Below are positions 17,075-30,452 of a DNA stretch of 64,000 nt, piece after piece. The DNA comes from Bradyrhizobium sp. Ec3.3. GTDB taxonomy: Bacteria > Pseudomonadota > Alphaproteobacteria > Rhizobiales > Xanthobacteraceae. Every line of letters starts with the position of its first letter. Within the stretch, counting starts at the first letter, position 1. Where the stretch lies: NCBI RefSeq assembly GCF_000472925.1, contig NZ_AXAS01000025.1, positions 1-64,000 on the forward strand, given 5' to 3'. The notes under the pieces are model-generated. The model worked only from the letters and a program-made list of their open reading frames with translations. It was not told the DNA's origin and ran no database searches. A program made the position numbers and the translations under genes.

Positions 17075-19030
17075 CTAACGGTGCGAGCGCTCCCGCGTTG
17101 CTGCTTTCAGAGCGGCGCGATCGATGCTCGACGCAATCTTGTCCAGCACGACCGGCAGCCGCTGGCGCCAGTTGGGGTGCTCGTCGATCGTGCCGGGGAT
17201 GTTGGGCTGGTCGACCACGCCAAGGAGATCTTCGAGCGACACCGCGAGAAGGCGCGATGGCGTCCGGGACAGGAAGGCCAGCACAGAATAGAGATCATTG
17301 GCTTGAATGGAGTTGAAGCGCAGGATCTCGTCGAGCATCCCGAGGGCGTGCCAGCGCGCCTCCTCGTTCTCGCCGGGATCGAGCCCGAGCGAGAGCTTCA
17401 TCTTGAGATCGCTGAACGAGCGCCAGCCGGCATAGGTACAGAGATCATGCGTGTTCAACGTGACCAGCGCGTTGGAACGGTAATGATCGAGATTGCGGAA
17501 GCGGCCGGCGTCATCGCGCTCGAACATCATCACGAGATAGGACCAGATGCCCCAGTCCTGCATGGTCTCGCGAAAACCTTCGGGCACGGTGCCGAGGTCC
17601 TCGCCGATCACGATACATTTGTGAGCGGCGCTCTCACGCGCGACCGCCGCCAGCAGCGCCTCGAACGGCATCTGCACATAGGCGCCGTTATCCGGCTTGA
17701 AACCGCGCGGCACGAGGTAGAGCCGCTTCAGCCCGAGCACGTGATCGAGCCGGATCGCGCCGGCATGGCGCATCGAGGCGGCCACCATGTCAGCGAACGG
17801 CACGAACGACTGCGCCTCGAGGCCGCCGGCATTGAAGCCGGCGAGGCCCCAATCCTGGCCCACCGTGTTCAGCACATCGGGCGGCGCGCCGACCGCGAGA
17901 TGGCGGGAGATTGCGCCCTGCTCGTTCCAGGCGTCGAACCCATCGGACTGCACGCCGACGGCGACGTCGAGATAGAGCCCGACCTTCATGCCGAGCTGGC
18001 CTGCGAGCTCCTTGGCCGCCTGTAGCTGCCGATCGGCCGTCCATTGCACGAACTCGACGAACTCGACCTCGTCGTGATCGGAGCCTGTGCGCAGCTCCGC
18101 GCATTTCGTCTCGTCCGGCCGCTGCCACTCCGACGGCCATTCCCACCACGGTCGTCCCGTGAAGCGATGGCGCAGCACCTCGAAACAGGCAAAGTGCGAC
18201 AACAGGGGACCCCGCTCGAGGCGGAAGGCATCGAATGCCTGGCGCCGCCCGGGACCGGCCTTGGCCTTGAACGCCTCGAACGCGGCGCGCAGGCCGCGCC
18301 ATTTCAGTGGCCCTGCCTCGCGATACCGGACGCGGTCGCCTTCACGCAAGGATGCCGCGGTCGCGCGCGCCTCCGGCAGCAGCTCGGGCGAATACTCCGG
18401 AATCTCCTCGACGTCGATGTAGAGCGGATTGAGGAACAGCCGGCTGTTCGGCGAATAGGGGCTGCAATCGGACGGCCGGTCGTCGAACAGCGTATGCAGC
18501 GGGTTGAGGCCGACGCCATCGGCGCCGAGCTCGTTGGCAAGCGCAACGAGATCGGCCAGGTCCGTGAAATCGCCGATGCCCCAATTGCGCGCGGAGCGGA
18601 CGCTGTAGAGTTGCACCGCAAGGAGCCAGCCGCGGTCGAAATCACCGGCGAAAGCGCGCTCGGGCGCCACGATCAGCGGCACCTCTTCCTCGGCCCCGGA
18701 CGCATCGACGAGTTTCAGCCGATGGTAGCCCGACGGCAGATTGTCGGGCCAGACAATGACGCGCTCGCGCGCCTCGCCCTGCGCGACCAGCACGGTGCCA
18801 TTGGCGACGGACCAACGCAGCGGGGCCTCGGCAGCCTCGGTGAGGTCGGTGCATGACTGCCGGCCGGTGCGAACCACGACAGCACCGCTGACGAAGAGGT
18901 AGGCGCGCTTCTCCGGCAGGGCATTGAGGATCGACGCGAGGGCATCGGGCGCCGTGACCCGCAGCTTGCCCAAGGCATCCACGAATTCGGACTGGACGCC
19001 CTTGGTTCCGGCTTCAGCTAAATGATCCAT
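17075..19030 (-). CDS. malQ: 4-alpha-glucanotransferase (amylomaltase)
   Basis: 651 residues of GH77. It transfers glucan chains between malto-oligosaccharides. Motifs are PLHTLFDDRPSDCSPYSPNS, nucleophile block IRLDHVLGLKRLYLVP, acid IVIGEDLGTVPEGFR and NTHDLCTYAGW, so all three carboxylates are present. ATG 19030 fits family N-termini better; an in-frame ATG at 19069 adds 13 residues. Neither has a clear Shine-Dalgarno. It is first in the two-gene operon with GH15, behind an EcfG-type promoter, and divergent from glgE. Confidence 0.93.
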   Translation of the reverse strand: MDHLAEAGTKGVQSEFVDALGKLRVTAPDALASILNALPEKRAYLFVSGAVVVRTGRQSCTDLTEAAEAPLRWSVANGTVLVAQGEARERVIVWPDNLPSGYHRLKLVDASGAEEEVPLIVAPERAFAGDFDRGWLLAVQLYSVRSARNWGIGDFTDLADLVALANELGADGVGLNPLHTLFDDRPSDCSPYSPNSRLFLNPLYIDVEEIPEYSPELLPEARATAASLREGDRVRYREAGPLKWRGLRAAFEAFKAKAGPGRRQAFDAFRLERGPLLSHFACFEVLRHRFTGRPWWEWPSEWQRPDETKCAELRTGSDHDEVEFVEFVQWTADRQLQAAKELAGQLGMKVGLYLDVAVGVQSDGFDAWNEQGAISRHLAVGAPPDVLNTVGQDWGLAGFNAGGLEAQSFVPFADMVAASMRHAGAIRLDHVLGLKRLYLVPRGFKPDNGAYVQMPFEALLAAVARESAAHKCIVIGEDLGTVPEGFRETMQDWGIWSYLVMMFERDDAGRFRNLDHYRSNALVTLNTHDLCTYAGWRSFSDLKMKLSLGLDPGENEEARWHALGMLDEILRFNSIQANDLYSVLAFLSRTPSRLLAVSLEDLLGVVDQPNIPGTIDEHPNWRQRLPVVLDKIASSIDRAALKAATRERSHR

Positions 19031-19107
19031 TCGGCACGCAGTTTGCAGGCCACCAAGAGCGGGCGGCATTCATTTTTGTGAGACGGAGGAATAGGATAGT
19101 CCAGATT

Positions 19108-19133
19108 AACGCGCTGACAGCGGCTATCGTTCC
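19108..19133 (-). promoter_or_regulatory. EcfG-type general stress promoter for malQ
   Basis: On the minus strand GGAAC (19133-19129) and CGTT (19111-19108) are separated by exactly 17 nt, matching the EcfG consensus. Transcription would begin about 30 nt before the in-frame ATG at 19069 and about 70 nt before that at 19030. Confidence 0.7.
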
Positions 19134-19138
19134 TGACG

Positions 19139-19164
19139 GGAACTAATGACACACAAGAGGCTTT
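19139..19164 (+). promoter_or_regulatory. Candidate EcfG-type promoter for glgE operon
   Basis: GGAAC (19139-19143) is followed after 17 nt by CTTT (19161-19164), one mismatch to the -10 CGTT. The two divergent -35 elements are 5 bp apart and form the palindrome GTTCC-TGACG-GGAAC, supporting a paired arrangement. The imperfect -10 keeps this a candidate. Confidence 0.45.
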
Positions 19165-19234
19165 CTATATAGGTACCAAGCGTCGGTTCCCAGCAAGGGA
19201 AACGAGACGCTGGTTTGTTGTCAATGGCATCACC

Positions 19235-21175
19235 GTGAACAAGACAATTCAAACTGTCGGGAGTGTCGCAGCCGGCGGCACTTTCCTTATTGAAGACGTC
19301 TATCCGCTGGTCGATGGCGGCCGCTTTCCCGTCAAGCGGGTCGCAGGCGAGCGCGTCGACGTCTGGGCGGACATCTACCGCGGCGGCCACGACGCGGCCA
19401 GCGCCGCACTGCTCTGGCGCCGCGAGCAGGATCGGGAATGGCAGCGCACGCCCATGCTCCATCACGGCAATGACCGCTGGGTCGGCGCGTTCACTCCGCC
19501 CGAGCCGGGCCAGTATGTCTACGCCATCGAGGCCTGGACCGACGAATTCGGAACCTGGCGTCACGGGCTCACACTCAGGCAGCGATCCGGAGCAGATGTC
19601 ACGCTCGATGCAATCGAGGGCGCGGCCCTCCTGACCAAGTCCCATGGCACAGACGATGAAGCCACCGCGATCATCCTGCGGCAATGCGAGGATTTCCTGC
19701 AAACCGGCGAGATCACCCCGCTGATGGCGGATGAGCTGAGGGATGCCATGGCCAACAGCCAGTCGCGGCCCGACCTCACCCGCTCGCCCCTCTTCCCGCT
19801 GATCGTCGACCGCGAGGAGGCACGCTTCAGCACCTGGTACCAGATGATGCCGCGCAGCCAGGGCAAGGGTACGGGCCAGCACGGCACGCTCAGGGATTGC
19901 ATCGCCCGTGTCCCCGACATCGCCGCGATGGGTTTCGACGTGCTTTATTTCACGCCGATCCACCCGATCGGTCGCACCCGCCGCAAAGGCCGCAACAATT
20001 CCCCGGTCGCCGCTGCAGGCGATCCGGGCTGCCCCTACGCCATCGGCGCGCCTGAGGGTGGCCACGACGCACTGCATCCGGAGCTCGGCACCATCGAGGA
20101 TTTCCGTGCGCTGGTTGCGACCTGTCTGGAATACGGCGTCGAACTCGCGCTCGATTTCGCCGTTCAGTGTTCGCCCGATCATCCCTGGCTGACTCAGCAT
20201 CCGGAATGGTTCAAATGGCGGCCAGACGGCTCGATGCGGACAGCGGACTATCCCGACATCGTCGTTCCCGATTTCTCCTGCCTGACCCGAAGCGAATTGT
20301 GGAACGCCTTCCGCGACATCATGCTGTTCTGGATCGACCATGGCGTGACCATCTTTGCGATCGACAATCACGACACGGCGCCCTTCAGCTTCTGGGAGTG
20401 GCTGATCCGCGACATCCGCCGCCAGCATCCCGAGGTGATCCTGTTCTCCAAGACCTACACCCGGCCGAAACCGCTGAAGGGACTCGCCAAGCTCGGCTTC
20501 GCCCAGTCCTTCAGCTATTTTCCGTGGCGAACGCAAAAATGGGAACTGGAGCAATATTTGGCTGAGATGACCGGCTATCCCGAGCGCGACTTCTGCCGCC
20601 CCAACCTGTTCGTCAACACGCCTGACGTCTTGCCGTATCATCTCCAGAGCGGCGAGCCCTGGATGTTCAAGTCGCGCGTCGCGTTGGCGGGCACGTTGTC
20701 CGGCAGTTACGGCATGTATAGCGGCTTCGAGCTGCTCGAACACCAGGCCGTTCCCGGGCTCGAGGAATATCTCGATTCCGAAAAATACGAGATCAGGGTT
20801 CGCGACTGGGACCGGCCTGGCAACATCAAGTCCTATGTCGCCGAGCTCAATCGCATCCGGCGCGACAACGAGGCGCTGCAGCAGACGTCGAATTTGCGCT
20901 TTCTCGGCATCGACGATGGCGACGTGATCGCCTTCATCAAGGAGTCGATTGACCATACCAATACCGTCCTCGTGGCCATCGCGCTGTCGCCCAACGTGCG
21001 CGAGTTCTGGCTCCCGCTTGGCGGCGTCACGACCAGCGTGAACGGGGAACGTCGCCACATTGCGCGCGTTGAGAACCTTCTCACCGGCGAGCAGTCCGCA
21101 ATTGAATGGGGCGGAATCCGGCTGCGCATCGATCCCTATCGCGATCCGGCGCTCTTGTTCCGCTGCCTGGCGTGA
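19235..21175 (+). CDS. glgE: GlgE-like maltosyltransferase homologue with lost catalytic motifs
   Basis: 646 residues, clearly homologous throughout to GlgE (maltose-1-phosphate:glucan maltosyltransferase, GH13_3): DVLYFTPIHPIG near 235, GGHDALHPELGT near 276, FVNTPDVLPYHLQ near 459, SEKYEIRVRDWDRPGNIK. The frame is intact, but functional residues are changed. The nucleophile Asp is kept (D377 in FAIDNHDTAP), while the canonical RVDNPHTKP Arg is A375. The general acid Glu of AEAFTRP is K406 (SKTYTRP). The phosphate-binding NPPKKY loop is missing about five residues near 336-340. It is therefore probably inactive as GlgE. Start is GTG 19235; treS-mak follows after 11 bp. Confidence 0.88.
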   Translation: MNKTIQTVGSVAAGGTFLIEDVYPLVDGGRFPVKRVAGERVDVWADIYRGGHDAASAALLWRREQDREWQRTPMLHHGNDRWVGAFTPPEPGQYVYAIEAWTDEFGTWRHGLTLRQRSGADVTLDAIEGAALLTKSHGTDDEATAIILRQCEDFLQTGEITPLMADELRDAMANSQSRPDLTRSPLFPLIVDREEARFSTWYQMMPRSQGKGTGQHGTLRDCIARVPDIAAMGFDVLYFTPIHPIGRTRRKGRNNSPVAAAGDPGCPYAIGAPEGGHDALHPELGTIEDFRALVATCLEYGVELALDFAVQCSPDHPWLTQHPEWFKWRPDGSMRTADYPDIVVPDFSCLTRSELWNAFRDIMLFWIDHGVTIFAIDNHDTAPFSFWEWLIRDIRRQHPEVILFSKTYTRPKPLKGLAKLGFAQSFSYFPWRTQKWELEQYLAEMTGYPERDFCRPNLFVNTPDVLPYHLQSGEPWMFKSRVALAGTLSGSYGMYSGFELLEHQAVPGLEEYLDSEKYEIRVRDWDRPGNIKSYVAELNRIRRDNEALQQTSNLRFLGIDDGDVIAFIKESIDHTNTVLVAIALSPNVREFWLPLGGVTTSVNGERRHIARVENLLTGEQSAIEWGGIRLRIDPYRDPALLFRCLA

Positions 21176-21186
21176 GGATCCACGGC

Positions 21187-24472
<3,286 letters not shown>

Positions 24473-24480
<8 letters not shown>

Positions 24481-26620
24481 ATTATCTGCCGAAGCCTATG
24501 CGATCATCGAGGGGCGCCACTCCGATCCCTTCCACTATCTCGGGCTCCATCCCGAGGGCGACAAAAGCGTGGTGCGCGCCTTCTTGCCCGAGGCCTCCAA
24601 AGTCGAGGCAGTCGGCGAGCATGGCGAGGTGGCGAAGCTCGACCGCATCCACGAGTCCGGTCTGTTCGCAGGCGCGCTGCCCAATGGCGCCAAGCGCTAC
24701 CAGTTGCGCGCGACGTTCGGCGGCAATGTCGTCGAGCTCGAAGATCCCTATCGCTTTCCGCCGATCCTGACCGATTTCGATCTCTATCTGCTCGGTGAAG
24801 GCACGCATCAGCGGCTCTATGACAAGCTCGGCGCGCATCCCATGACGCTCGACGGCGTCGACGGTGTCGGTTTCGTCGTGCTGGCGCCCAATGCGCGGCG
24901 GGTCAGTGTGGTCGGCGACTTCAATTTCTGGGACGCGCGGCGCCACCCGATGCGCGTGCGCGGCGTCGGCTACTGGGAGCTGTTCATCCCGCACGCAAAG
25001 GCTGGCGATCACTACAAGTTCGATATGGTCGGACCGCACGGCCACAATCTGCCACTGAAGTCCGATCCGTTGGCGTTTGCCGCCGAAGTGCGGCCGAAGA
25101 CGGCGTCGATCGTGTTCGACGAAGCGCATCTGCCGCGCCCACAGCCGGCGCCCGAAGGTATCAACGCGCTCTCGGCGCCGATGTCGATCTACGAGGTGCA
25201 TCTCGGCTCCTGGCGGCGCAAGGGCGACAACGAATGGCTGACCTATCGCGAGCTCGCCGAGCAGCTTCCGGCCTATGCGCGCGACATGGGCTTCACCCAT
25301 CTCGAATTCCTTCCCGTCAGCGAGCATCCCTTTGACGGCTCCTGGGGCTACCAGCCGACCGGCCTCTATGCGCCGACCAGCCGCTTCGGCTCGCCGGAGG
25401 ATTTCGCCGCGCTGGTCGATGCCTGCCATCGCGAGGGCATCGGCGTGCTGCTCGACTGGGTGCCCGGACATTTCCCCGACGATCCGCACGGGCTCGGCCA
25501 TTTCGACGGCACGGCTCTCTACGAGCATGCCAATCCGCTACAGGGTCGCCATCTCGACTGGGGCACGCTGATCTACAATTACGGCCGCACCGAAGTGACG
25601 AACTTCCTGGTGTCGAACGCGCTGTTCTGGCTGGAGCGCTACTCCATCGACGGCCTGCGCGTCGACGCGGTCGCCTCGATGCTCTATCTCGATTACAGCC
25701 GTCCTGCGGGCGCCTGGATCCCGAACCAGTATGGCGGACGGGAGAACATCGAGGCGATCGCTTTCCTGCGGCGCTTCAATACGGAAGTGTTCGCGCGCTT
25801 TCCGCAGGCCACGACCGCCGCGGAGGAATCCACCGCCTGGCCGCAGGTTTCCCGGCCCGTCGAATATGGCGGCCTCGGTTTCGGCTACAAGTGGAACATG
25901 GGCTGGATGCACGACACGCTGACCTACATCAGCAAGGATCCGATCTACCGCAAGCACCATCACGGCGAAATCCTGTTCGGCCTGCACTACGCCTTCTCGG
26001 AAAATTTCATCCTGCCGCTGTCACACGACGAGGTCGTTCACGGCAAGCGATCGATCCTTGGCCGCATGCCCGGCGACGAGTGGCAGCGCTTTGCGAACCT
26101 GCGCGCCTATTACGGCTTCATGTTCGGCCATCCCGGCAAGAAGCTGCTGTTCATGGGCGGCGAGTTCGCGCAAGGCAAGGAATGGAATCACGACCAGTCG
26201 CTCGACTGGCATCTGCTCGAAGACAAGAACCATTCCGGCATCCAGTCGCTGGTCCGCGATCTCAACCGGCTTTATCGCGCCGTGCCAGCGCTGCATCAGA
26301 TGGATTGCGATCAGGCCGGCTTCGAATGGCTGATTACTGATGATGCCAACCGCAACGTGTTCGCCTGGCTGCGCAAGGGGTTCGACGCCCGCGCGCGCTG
26401 TCTCGTGATCGTGAATTTCTCGCCGAACGTCTATCGCAACTACCGCGTCCGGGTGCCGTTCGCCGGCAAATGGCACGAGGTCCTCAATTCCGACTCCGCT
26501 CACTATGGCGGCAGCAATGTCGGGAACGTCGGAGAGGTGCAGGCGGTTGACGGCAAGACGCCGGAGCTCCGCCTGACCATTCCGCCTCTGGCTGCGATCT
26601 TCCTCGTTCCGGAAAGCTGA
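24473..26620 (+). CDS. glgB: 1,4-alpha-glucan branching enzyme
   Basis: 715 residues. Two N-terminal carbohydrate-binding type modules precede a GH13_9 catalytic domain: nucleophile GLRVDAVASMLYLDYSR near 393, acid AEESTAWP near 450, and LSHDEVVHGKRS near 515. It introduces alpha-1,6 branches in glycogen-like glucan. The ATG at 24473 lies inside the end of treS-mak (8-bp overlap), so the two are translationally coupled. glgX follows after 3 bp. Confidence 0.95.
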
Positions 26621-26623
26621 CGC

Positions 26624-28699
26624 ATGCGACTGACCGCCGGAACGCCCGCACGCCTCGGTGCAAGCTGGGACGGACGCGGCACCAACTTCGCGCTGTTCTC
26701 CGCCAACGCGCAGAAGGTCGAGCTGTGCCTGTTCGACAGCCAGGGACGGCGCGAGCTCGAGCGCATCGAATTGCCCGAGCGCACCGAGGACGTCTGGCAC
26801 GGCTATCTCAACGACGTCTCGCCGGGTCAGCTTTACGGCTACCGCGTGCACGGCCCCTACGAGCCCGAGCACGGCCACCGTTTCAATCCCAACAAGCTCC
26901 TGCTCGACCCCTACGCCAAGCGGCTCGCCGGGCGGCTGGTGTGGAGCGACGCGCACTTCGCCTATCGCACCGGCAGCCCGCGCGAGGATTTATCCTTCGA
27001 CCGGCGCGACAATGCGCGTGGCATGATCAAGGCCGTCGTCGTCGACGAGACCTTCAACTGGGGCCGGCGCGAAATCCGCCCGAACATCCCCTGGGACGAG
27101 ACGATCATCTACGAGGCCCACGTCAAGGGGCTGACGCAGAGGCGCGACGACGTGCCGCCGAACCTGCGCGGCACGCTTGGCGGACTGTCCTCGCCTGCAA
27201 TGATCGAGCATCTGAAACGGTTAGGTGTGACCACCGTCGAGCTGCTGCCGATCCACGGCTTCATCGACGACCGCGTGCTGGTGGAGAAGAAGCTCGCCAA
27301 CTACTGGGGCTACAACACCCTCGCCTTCTTCGCGCCGGAGCCACGCTACGCGCAGGACAATCCGCTGGACTCCTTCCGCACCACCGTGGCGCGCCTGCAC
27401 GACGCCGGCATCGAGGTGATGCTCGATGTCGTCTATAACCATACCGCGGAAGGCAACCATCTCGGCCCGACGCTGTCCTTCCGCGGCATCGACAACGCCT
27501 CCTATTACTGGCTGAACCGCGAGAACCCGCGCTACTACGACGACTTCACCGGCTGTGGCTCGTCGGTGAACCTCACCCATCCGCGCGTGCTCCAGATGGT
27601 GACGGATTCGCTGCGTTACTGGGTCGAGGTCTGCCATGTCGACGGCTTCCGGTTCGATCTCGCTACCACGCTCGCGCGCGGACCGAACGGGTTTGATCGC
27701 GGCAGCTCGTTCCTGACCGCGGTCCGCCAAGATCCGGTGCTCCAGGGCGTAAAACTCGTCGCAGAACCCTGGGACCTCGGCCTCGGCGGCTATCAGGTCG
27801 GCGCGTTTCCCTCGCAATGGTCGGAATGGAACGACCGCTACCGCAGCGCCATGCGCCGCTACTGGAGTGGCGAAGGCAGCCTGATCGGCGACATCTCCAG
27901 CCGCATGACGGCGTCATCCGACCTGTTCCACCATGACGGCCGCAAGCTGCGCGCCAGCATCAACCACATCACCGTGCACGACGGCTTCACCCTCGCCGAC
28001 CTCTTCAGCTACAACCAGAAGCACAATGAGGCCAATGGCGAGGACAATCGCGACGGCTCCAACGACAACCACAGCAACAATTGCGGTGTCGAGGGCCCGA
28101 CCGACGACCCGCAAATCCTGTCGCTGCGCCGCCAGCTCCGCAAGAACGTGCTCGCCTGCCTCATGCTTGCGCAGGGCACGCCACTGCTGCTCGCCGGCGA
28201 CGAGGTCGGCAACACCCAGTCCGGCAACAACAATGCCTATTGCCAGGACAATGAGGTGGGCTGGGTGCTCTGGGACAATCTCGGCAACAACGGCGAGGAC
28301 ATGGTCGAGTTCGTCGGCCAGCTCGCCGAGATCCGCCGCCGCTTCTCGCAGCTCCGCAGCCAGCGCTGGCTCGACGGCCGCCGCGCCGACGGCTCCTACG
28401 GAGTCCTGTGGCTGACACCGGCGGCCGAGGAGATGAAGGAGAGCGACTGGAATTTCCCGGAAGGGAGATTTCTCGCCTATGTGCTCGGCCCGCTGGAACC
28501 CGGCGTGCCCGCGATCTTTATTGTCCTGAACGCCGCACCGGAAGAGATCGGATTCAAATTGCCCAAGATGGCCGAATACAAGAGCTGGCAGCAGATCCTG
28601 AATACGACCGGCGCCAAGCTGAACACGGTCGACTTCCTGCCCGGCACCGACAGCAAGGCGCCGCCGCGCTCGGTGCTCGCCTTCGCGGGCGCGCTATGA
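26624..28699 (+). CDS. glgX: Glycogen debranching enzyme
   Basis: 691 residues of GH13_11. It hydrolyses alpha-1,6 links of limit dextrins. An N-terminal CBM48-like domain is followed by nucleophile GFRFDLATTLARG near 340, acid LVAEPWDLGLGGYQVG, and VHDGFTLADLFSYNQKHN with the Asn-rich loop NRDGSNDNHSNNCG. ATG 26624 is 3 bp after glgB. The stop overlaps treZ (ATGA). Released malto-oligosaccharides would feed TreY/TreZ downstream and MalQ divergent. Confidence 0.95.
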   Translation: MRLTAGTPARLGASWDGRGTNFALFSANAQKVELCLFDSQGRRELERIELPERTEDVWHGYLNDVSPGQLYGYRVHGPYEPEHGHRFNPNKLLLDPYAKRLAGRLVWSDAHFAYRTGSPREDLSFDRRDNARGMIKAVVVDETFNWGRREIRPNIPWDETIIYEAHVKGLTQRRDDVPPNLRGTLGGLSSPAMIEHLKRLGVTTVELLPIHGFIDDRVLVEKKLANYWGYNTLAFFAPEPRYAQDNPLDSFRTTVARLHDAGIEVMLDVVYNHTAEGNHLGPTLSFRGIDNASYYWLNRENPRYYDDFTGCGSSVNLTHPRVLQMVTDSLRYWVEVCHVDGFRFDLATTLARGPNGFDRGSSFLTAVRQDPVLQGVKLVAEPWDLGLGGYQVGAFPSQWSEWNDRYRSAMRRYWSGEGSLIGDISSRMTASSDLFHHDGRKLRASINHITVHDGFTLADLFSYNQKHNEANGEDNRDGSNDNHSNNCGVEGPTDDPQILSLRRQLRKNVLACLMLAQGTPLLLAGDEVGNTQSGNNNAYCQDNEVGWVLWDNLGNNGEDMVEFVGQLAEIRRRFSQLRSQRWLDGRRADGSYGVLWLTPAAEEMKESDWNFPEGRFLAYVLGPLEPGVPAIFIVLNAAPEEIGFKLPKMAEYKSWQQILNTTGAKLNTVDFLPGTDSKAPPRSVLAFAGAL

Positions 28700-30450
28700 G
28701 GCCATCCTTCGGCGCCAAGGCAAGCAAGGAGGGCGTGTCGTTCCGGCTCTGGGCACCCGGCGCGAGGCACGTCGACCTTGTGCTCGACAAGCGCCATGCC
28801 ATGCAGCGCCGAGAGGACGGCTGGTATGTGGCCGATATTGCCGGGCTGAAGGCGGGCGCCCGCTATCAGTTCAGGATCGACGACGAGCTTGACGTGCCGG
28901 ATCCCGCCTCGGCTTTCCAGCCCGAGGACGTGTTCGGGCCGAGCGAGGTGATCGACCACGACAGTTTTGAATGGCGTGCCAGAGATTGGCGCGGCCGCCC
29001 GTGGCAAGAGACGGTGCTGCTGGAATCCCATGTCGGCACCTTCACGCCGCAAGGAAGCTATCGCGCCATGATCGACAGGCTCGATCATCTCGTCGCGACC
29101 GGGATCACCGCGCTGGAGTTGATGCCGCTGGCGGACTTCGCAGGCAAGCACGGCTGGGGCTATGACGGCGTGCTGTGGTACGCGCCCGACAGCGCCTATG
29201 GCCGGCCCGAAGACTTGAAGACGCTGATCGACGAAGCGCACCTGCGCGGCCTGATGGTCTTTCTCGACGTGGTCTACAACCACTTCGGACCCGAGGGAAA
29301 CTATCTCGGCCGTTACGCGCCGAACTTCTTCACCGATGCGCATACGCCGTGGGGAAGCGCGATCGATTATCGCGTGCCGCAGGTCCGCGCCTTCGCAGTC
29401 GAGAACGCGCTTTACTGGCTCAGCGACTTCCGCTTCGACGGACTGAGGCTGGACGCCGCCAATCACATCATGGCGTTCCCCGGCGAGCAGTCGGTGCTGC
29501 ACGATCTCAGCGTCGCCGCCGGCCAGCTTGCGGCGGCGACCGGGCGGCACATCCATCTCGTGCTGGAGAATGGCGACAATCGCGCGAGCCTGCTCGATCC
29601 CACCGAGGAGCCGCCGAACGGAAAATATCGCGGCCAGTGGAACGACGACTATCATCACGTCTGGCACGTGATGCTCACGCGCGAGTCCTCCGGCTATTAT
29701 GGCGACTATCAGCGCTCGCCACTTGGCGACCTCGCCCGCGCGCTGGCGTCAGGCTTTGTCTACCAGGGCGAGGTCTCTGCGTTCTGGGGCAACAAGCCGC
29801 GCGGCGAGCCGAGCCGGCAGCTTCCGCCGGACACTTTCGTCAATTTCCTGCAAAACCACGACCAGATCGGCAACCGGCCATTCGGCGATCGGCTGGAGCG
29901 CATTGCTAGCCCCCAAGCGATCGAGGCGGCGCTCGCCGTCACCTTGCTCGCGCCGATGGTGCCGATGCTGTTCATGGGCGAGGAATGGGGCTCGAACAAG
30001 CCGTTCCCGTTCTTCTGCGATTTCCATGGCGATCTCGCCAATGCCGTCCGCAAGGGACGGCGCCAGGAATATGCCTGGGCCTATGCAAAGTATGGCGACG
30101 AGGTGCCCGATCCGCTCGATCCGGCGACGCCGCAATCTGCCGTGCTCGATTGGGAGTTCCGCACGCCCGAGGAAGACGCACGGCTGTCGCTGGTGCGCGA
30201 GCTCCTGCAGATTCGCCGCGAGGCGATCATGCCACGGCTTGCGGGCGCTGCCTTTGGTGAGGCCAAGGCTGAGGAGAGCGGCCTCTTGACCGCGCATTGG
30301 CGCATGGGGGACGGCGCGACGCTGCGCCTGACCGCCAACCTGTCCGATCGCCACGTCACCTCACCAAAATCGACCGGCACGCCGATCTGGGGCGGCGAGC
30401 CCGGTGACCGACTTGCGCCCTGGTCGGTGGTCTGGCGCGTTGAGAGGTGA
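28696..30450 (+). CDS. treZ: Malto-oligosyltrehalose trehalohydrolase
   Basis: 584 residues of GH13_10. It releases trehalose from maltooligosyl-trehalose. An N-terminal CBM48-like domain (FGAKASKEGVSFRLWAPGA) is followed by the catalytic barrel with GLRLDAANHIM near 248, acid LVLENGDNRASLL near 289, and FLQNHDQIGNRPFGDRL. ATG 28696 overlaps the glgX stop by four bases. It partners treY two bases downstream; together they make trehalose from glucan ends. Confidence 0.95.
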   Translation: MRPSFGAKASKEGVSFRLWAPGARHVDLVLDKRHAMQRREDGWYVADIAGLKAGARYQFRIDDELDVPDPASAFQPEDVFGPSEVIDHDSFEWRARDWRGRPWQETVLLESHVGTFTPQGSYRAMIDRLDHLVATGITALELMPLADFAGKHGWGYDGVLWYAPDSAYGRPEDLKTLIDEAHLRGLMVFLDVVYNHFGPEGNYLGRYAPNFFTDAHTPWGSAIDYRVPQVRAFAVENALYWLSDFRFDGLRLDAANHIMAFPGEQSVLHDLSVAAGQLAAATGRHIHLVLENGDNRASLLDPTEEPPNGKYRGQWNDDYHHVWHVMLTRESSGYYGDYQRSPLGDLARALASGFVYQGEVSAFWGNKPRGEPSRQLPPDTFVNFLQNHDQIGNRPFGDRLERIASPQAIEAALAVTLLAPMVPMLFMGEEWGSNKPFPFFCDFHGDLANAVRKGRRQEYAWAYAKYGDEVPDPLDPATPQSAVLDWEFRTPEEDARLSLVRELLQIRREAIMPRLAGAAFGEAKAEESGLLTAHWRMGDGATLRLTANLSDRHVTSPKSTGTPIWGGEPGDRLAPWSVVWRVER

Positions 30451-30452
30451 GC

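Noticed and set aside
19124..21058. 644-codon frame antisense to the GlgE-like gene
   Set aside because: Considered because the sense gene is degenerate, but the antisense product has no domain and the sense protein aligns with GlgE throughout.
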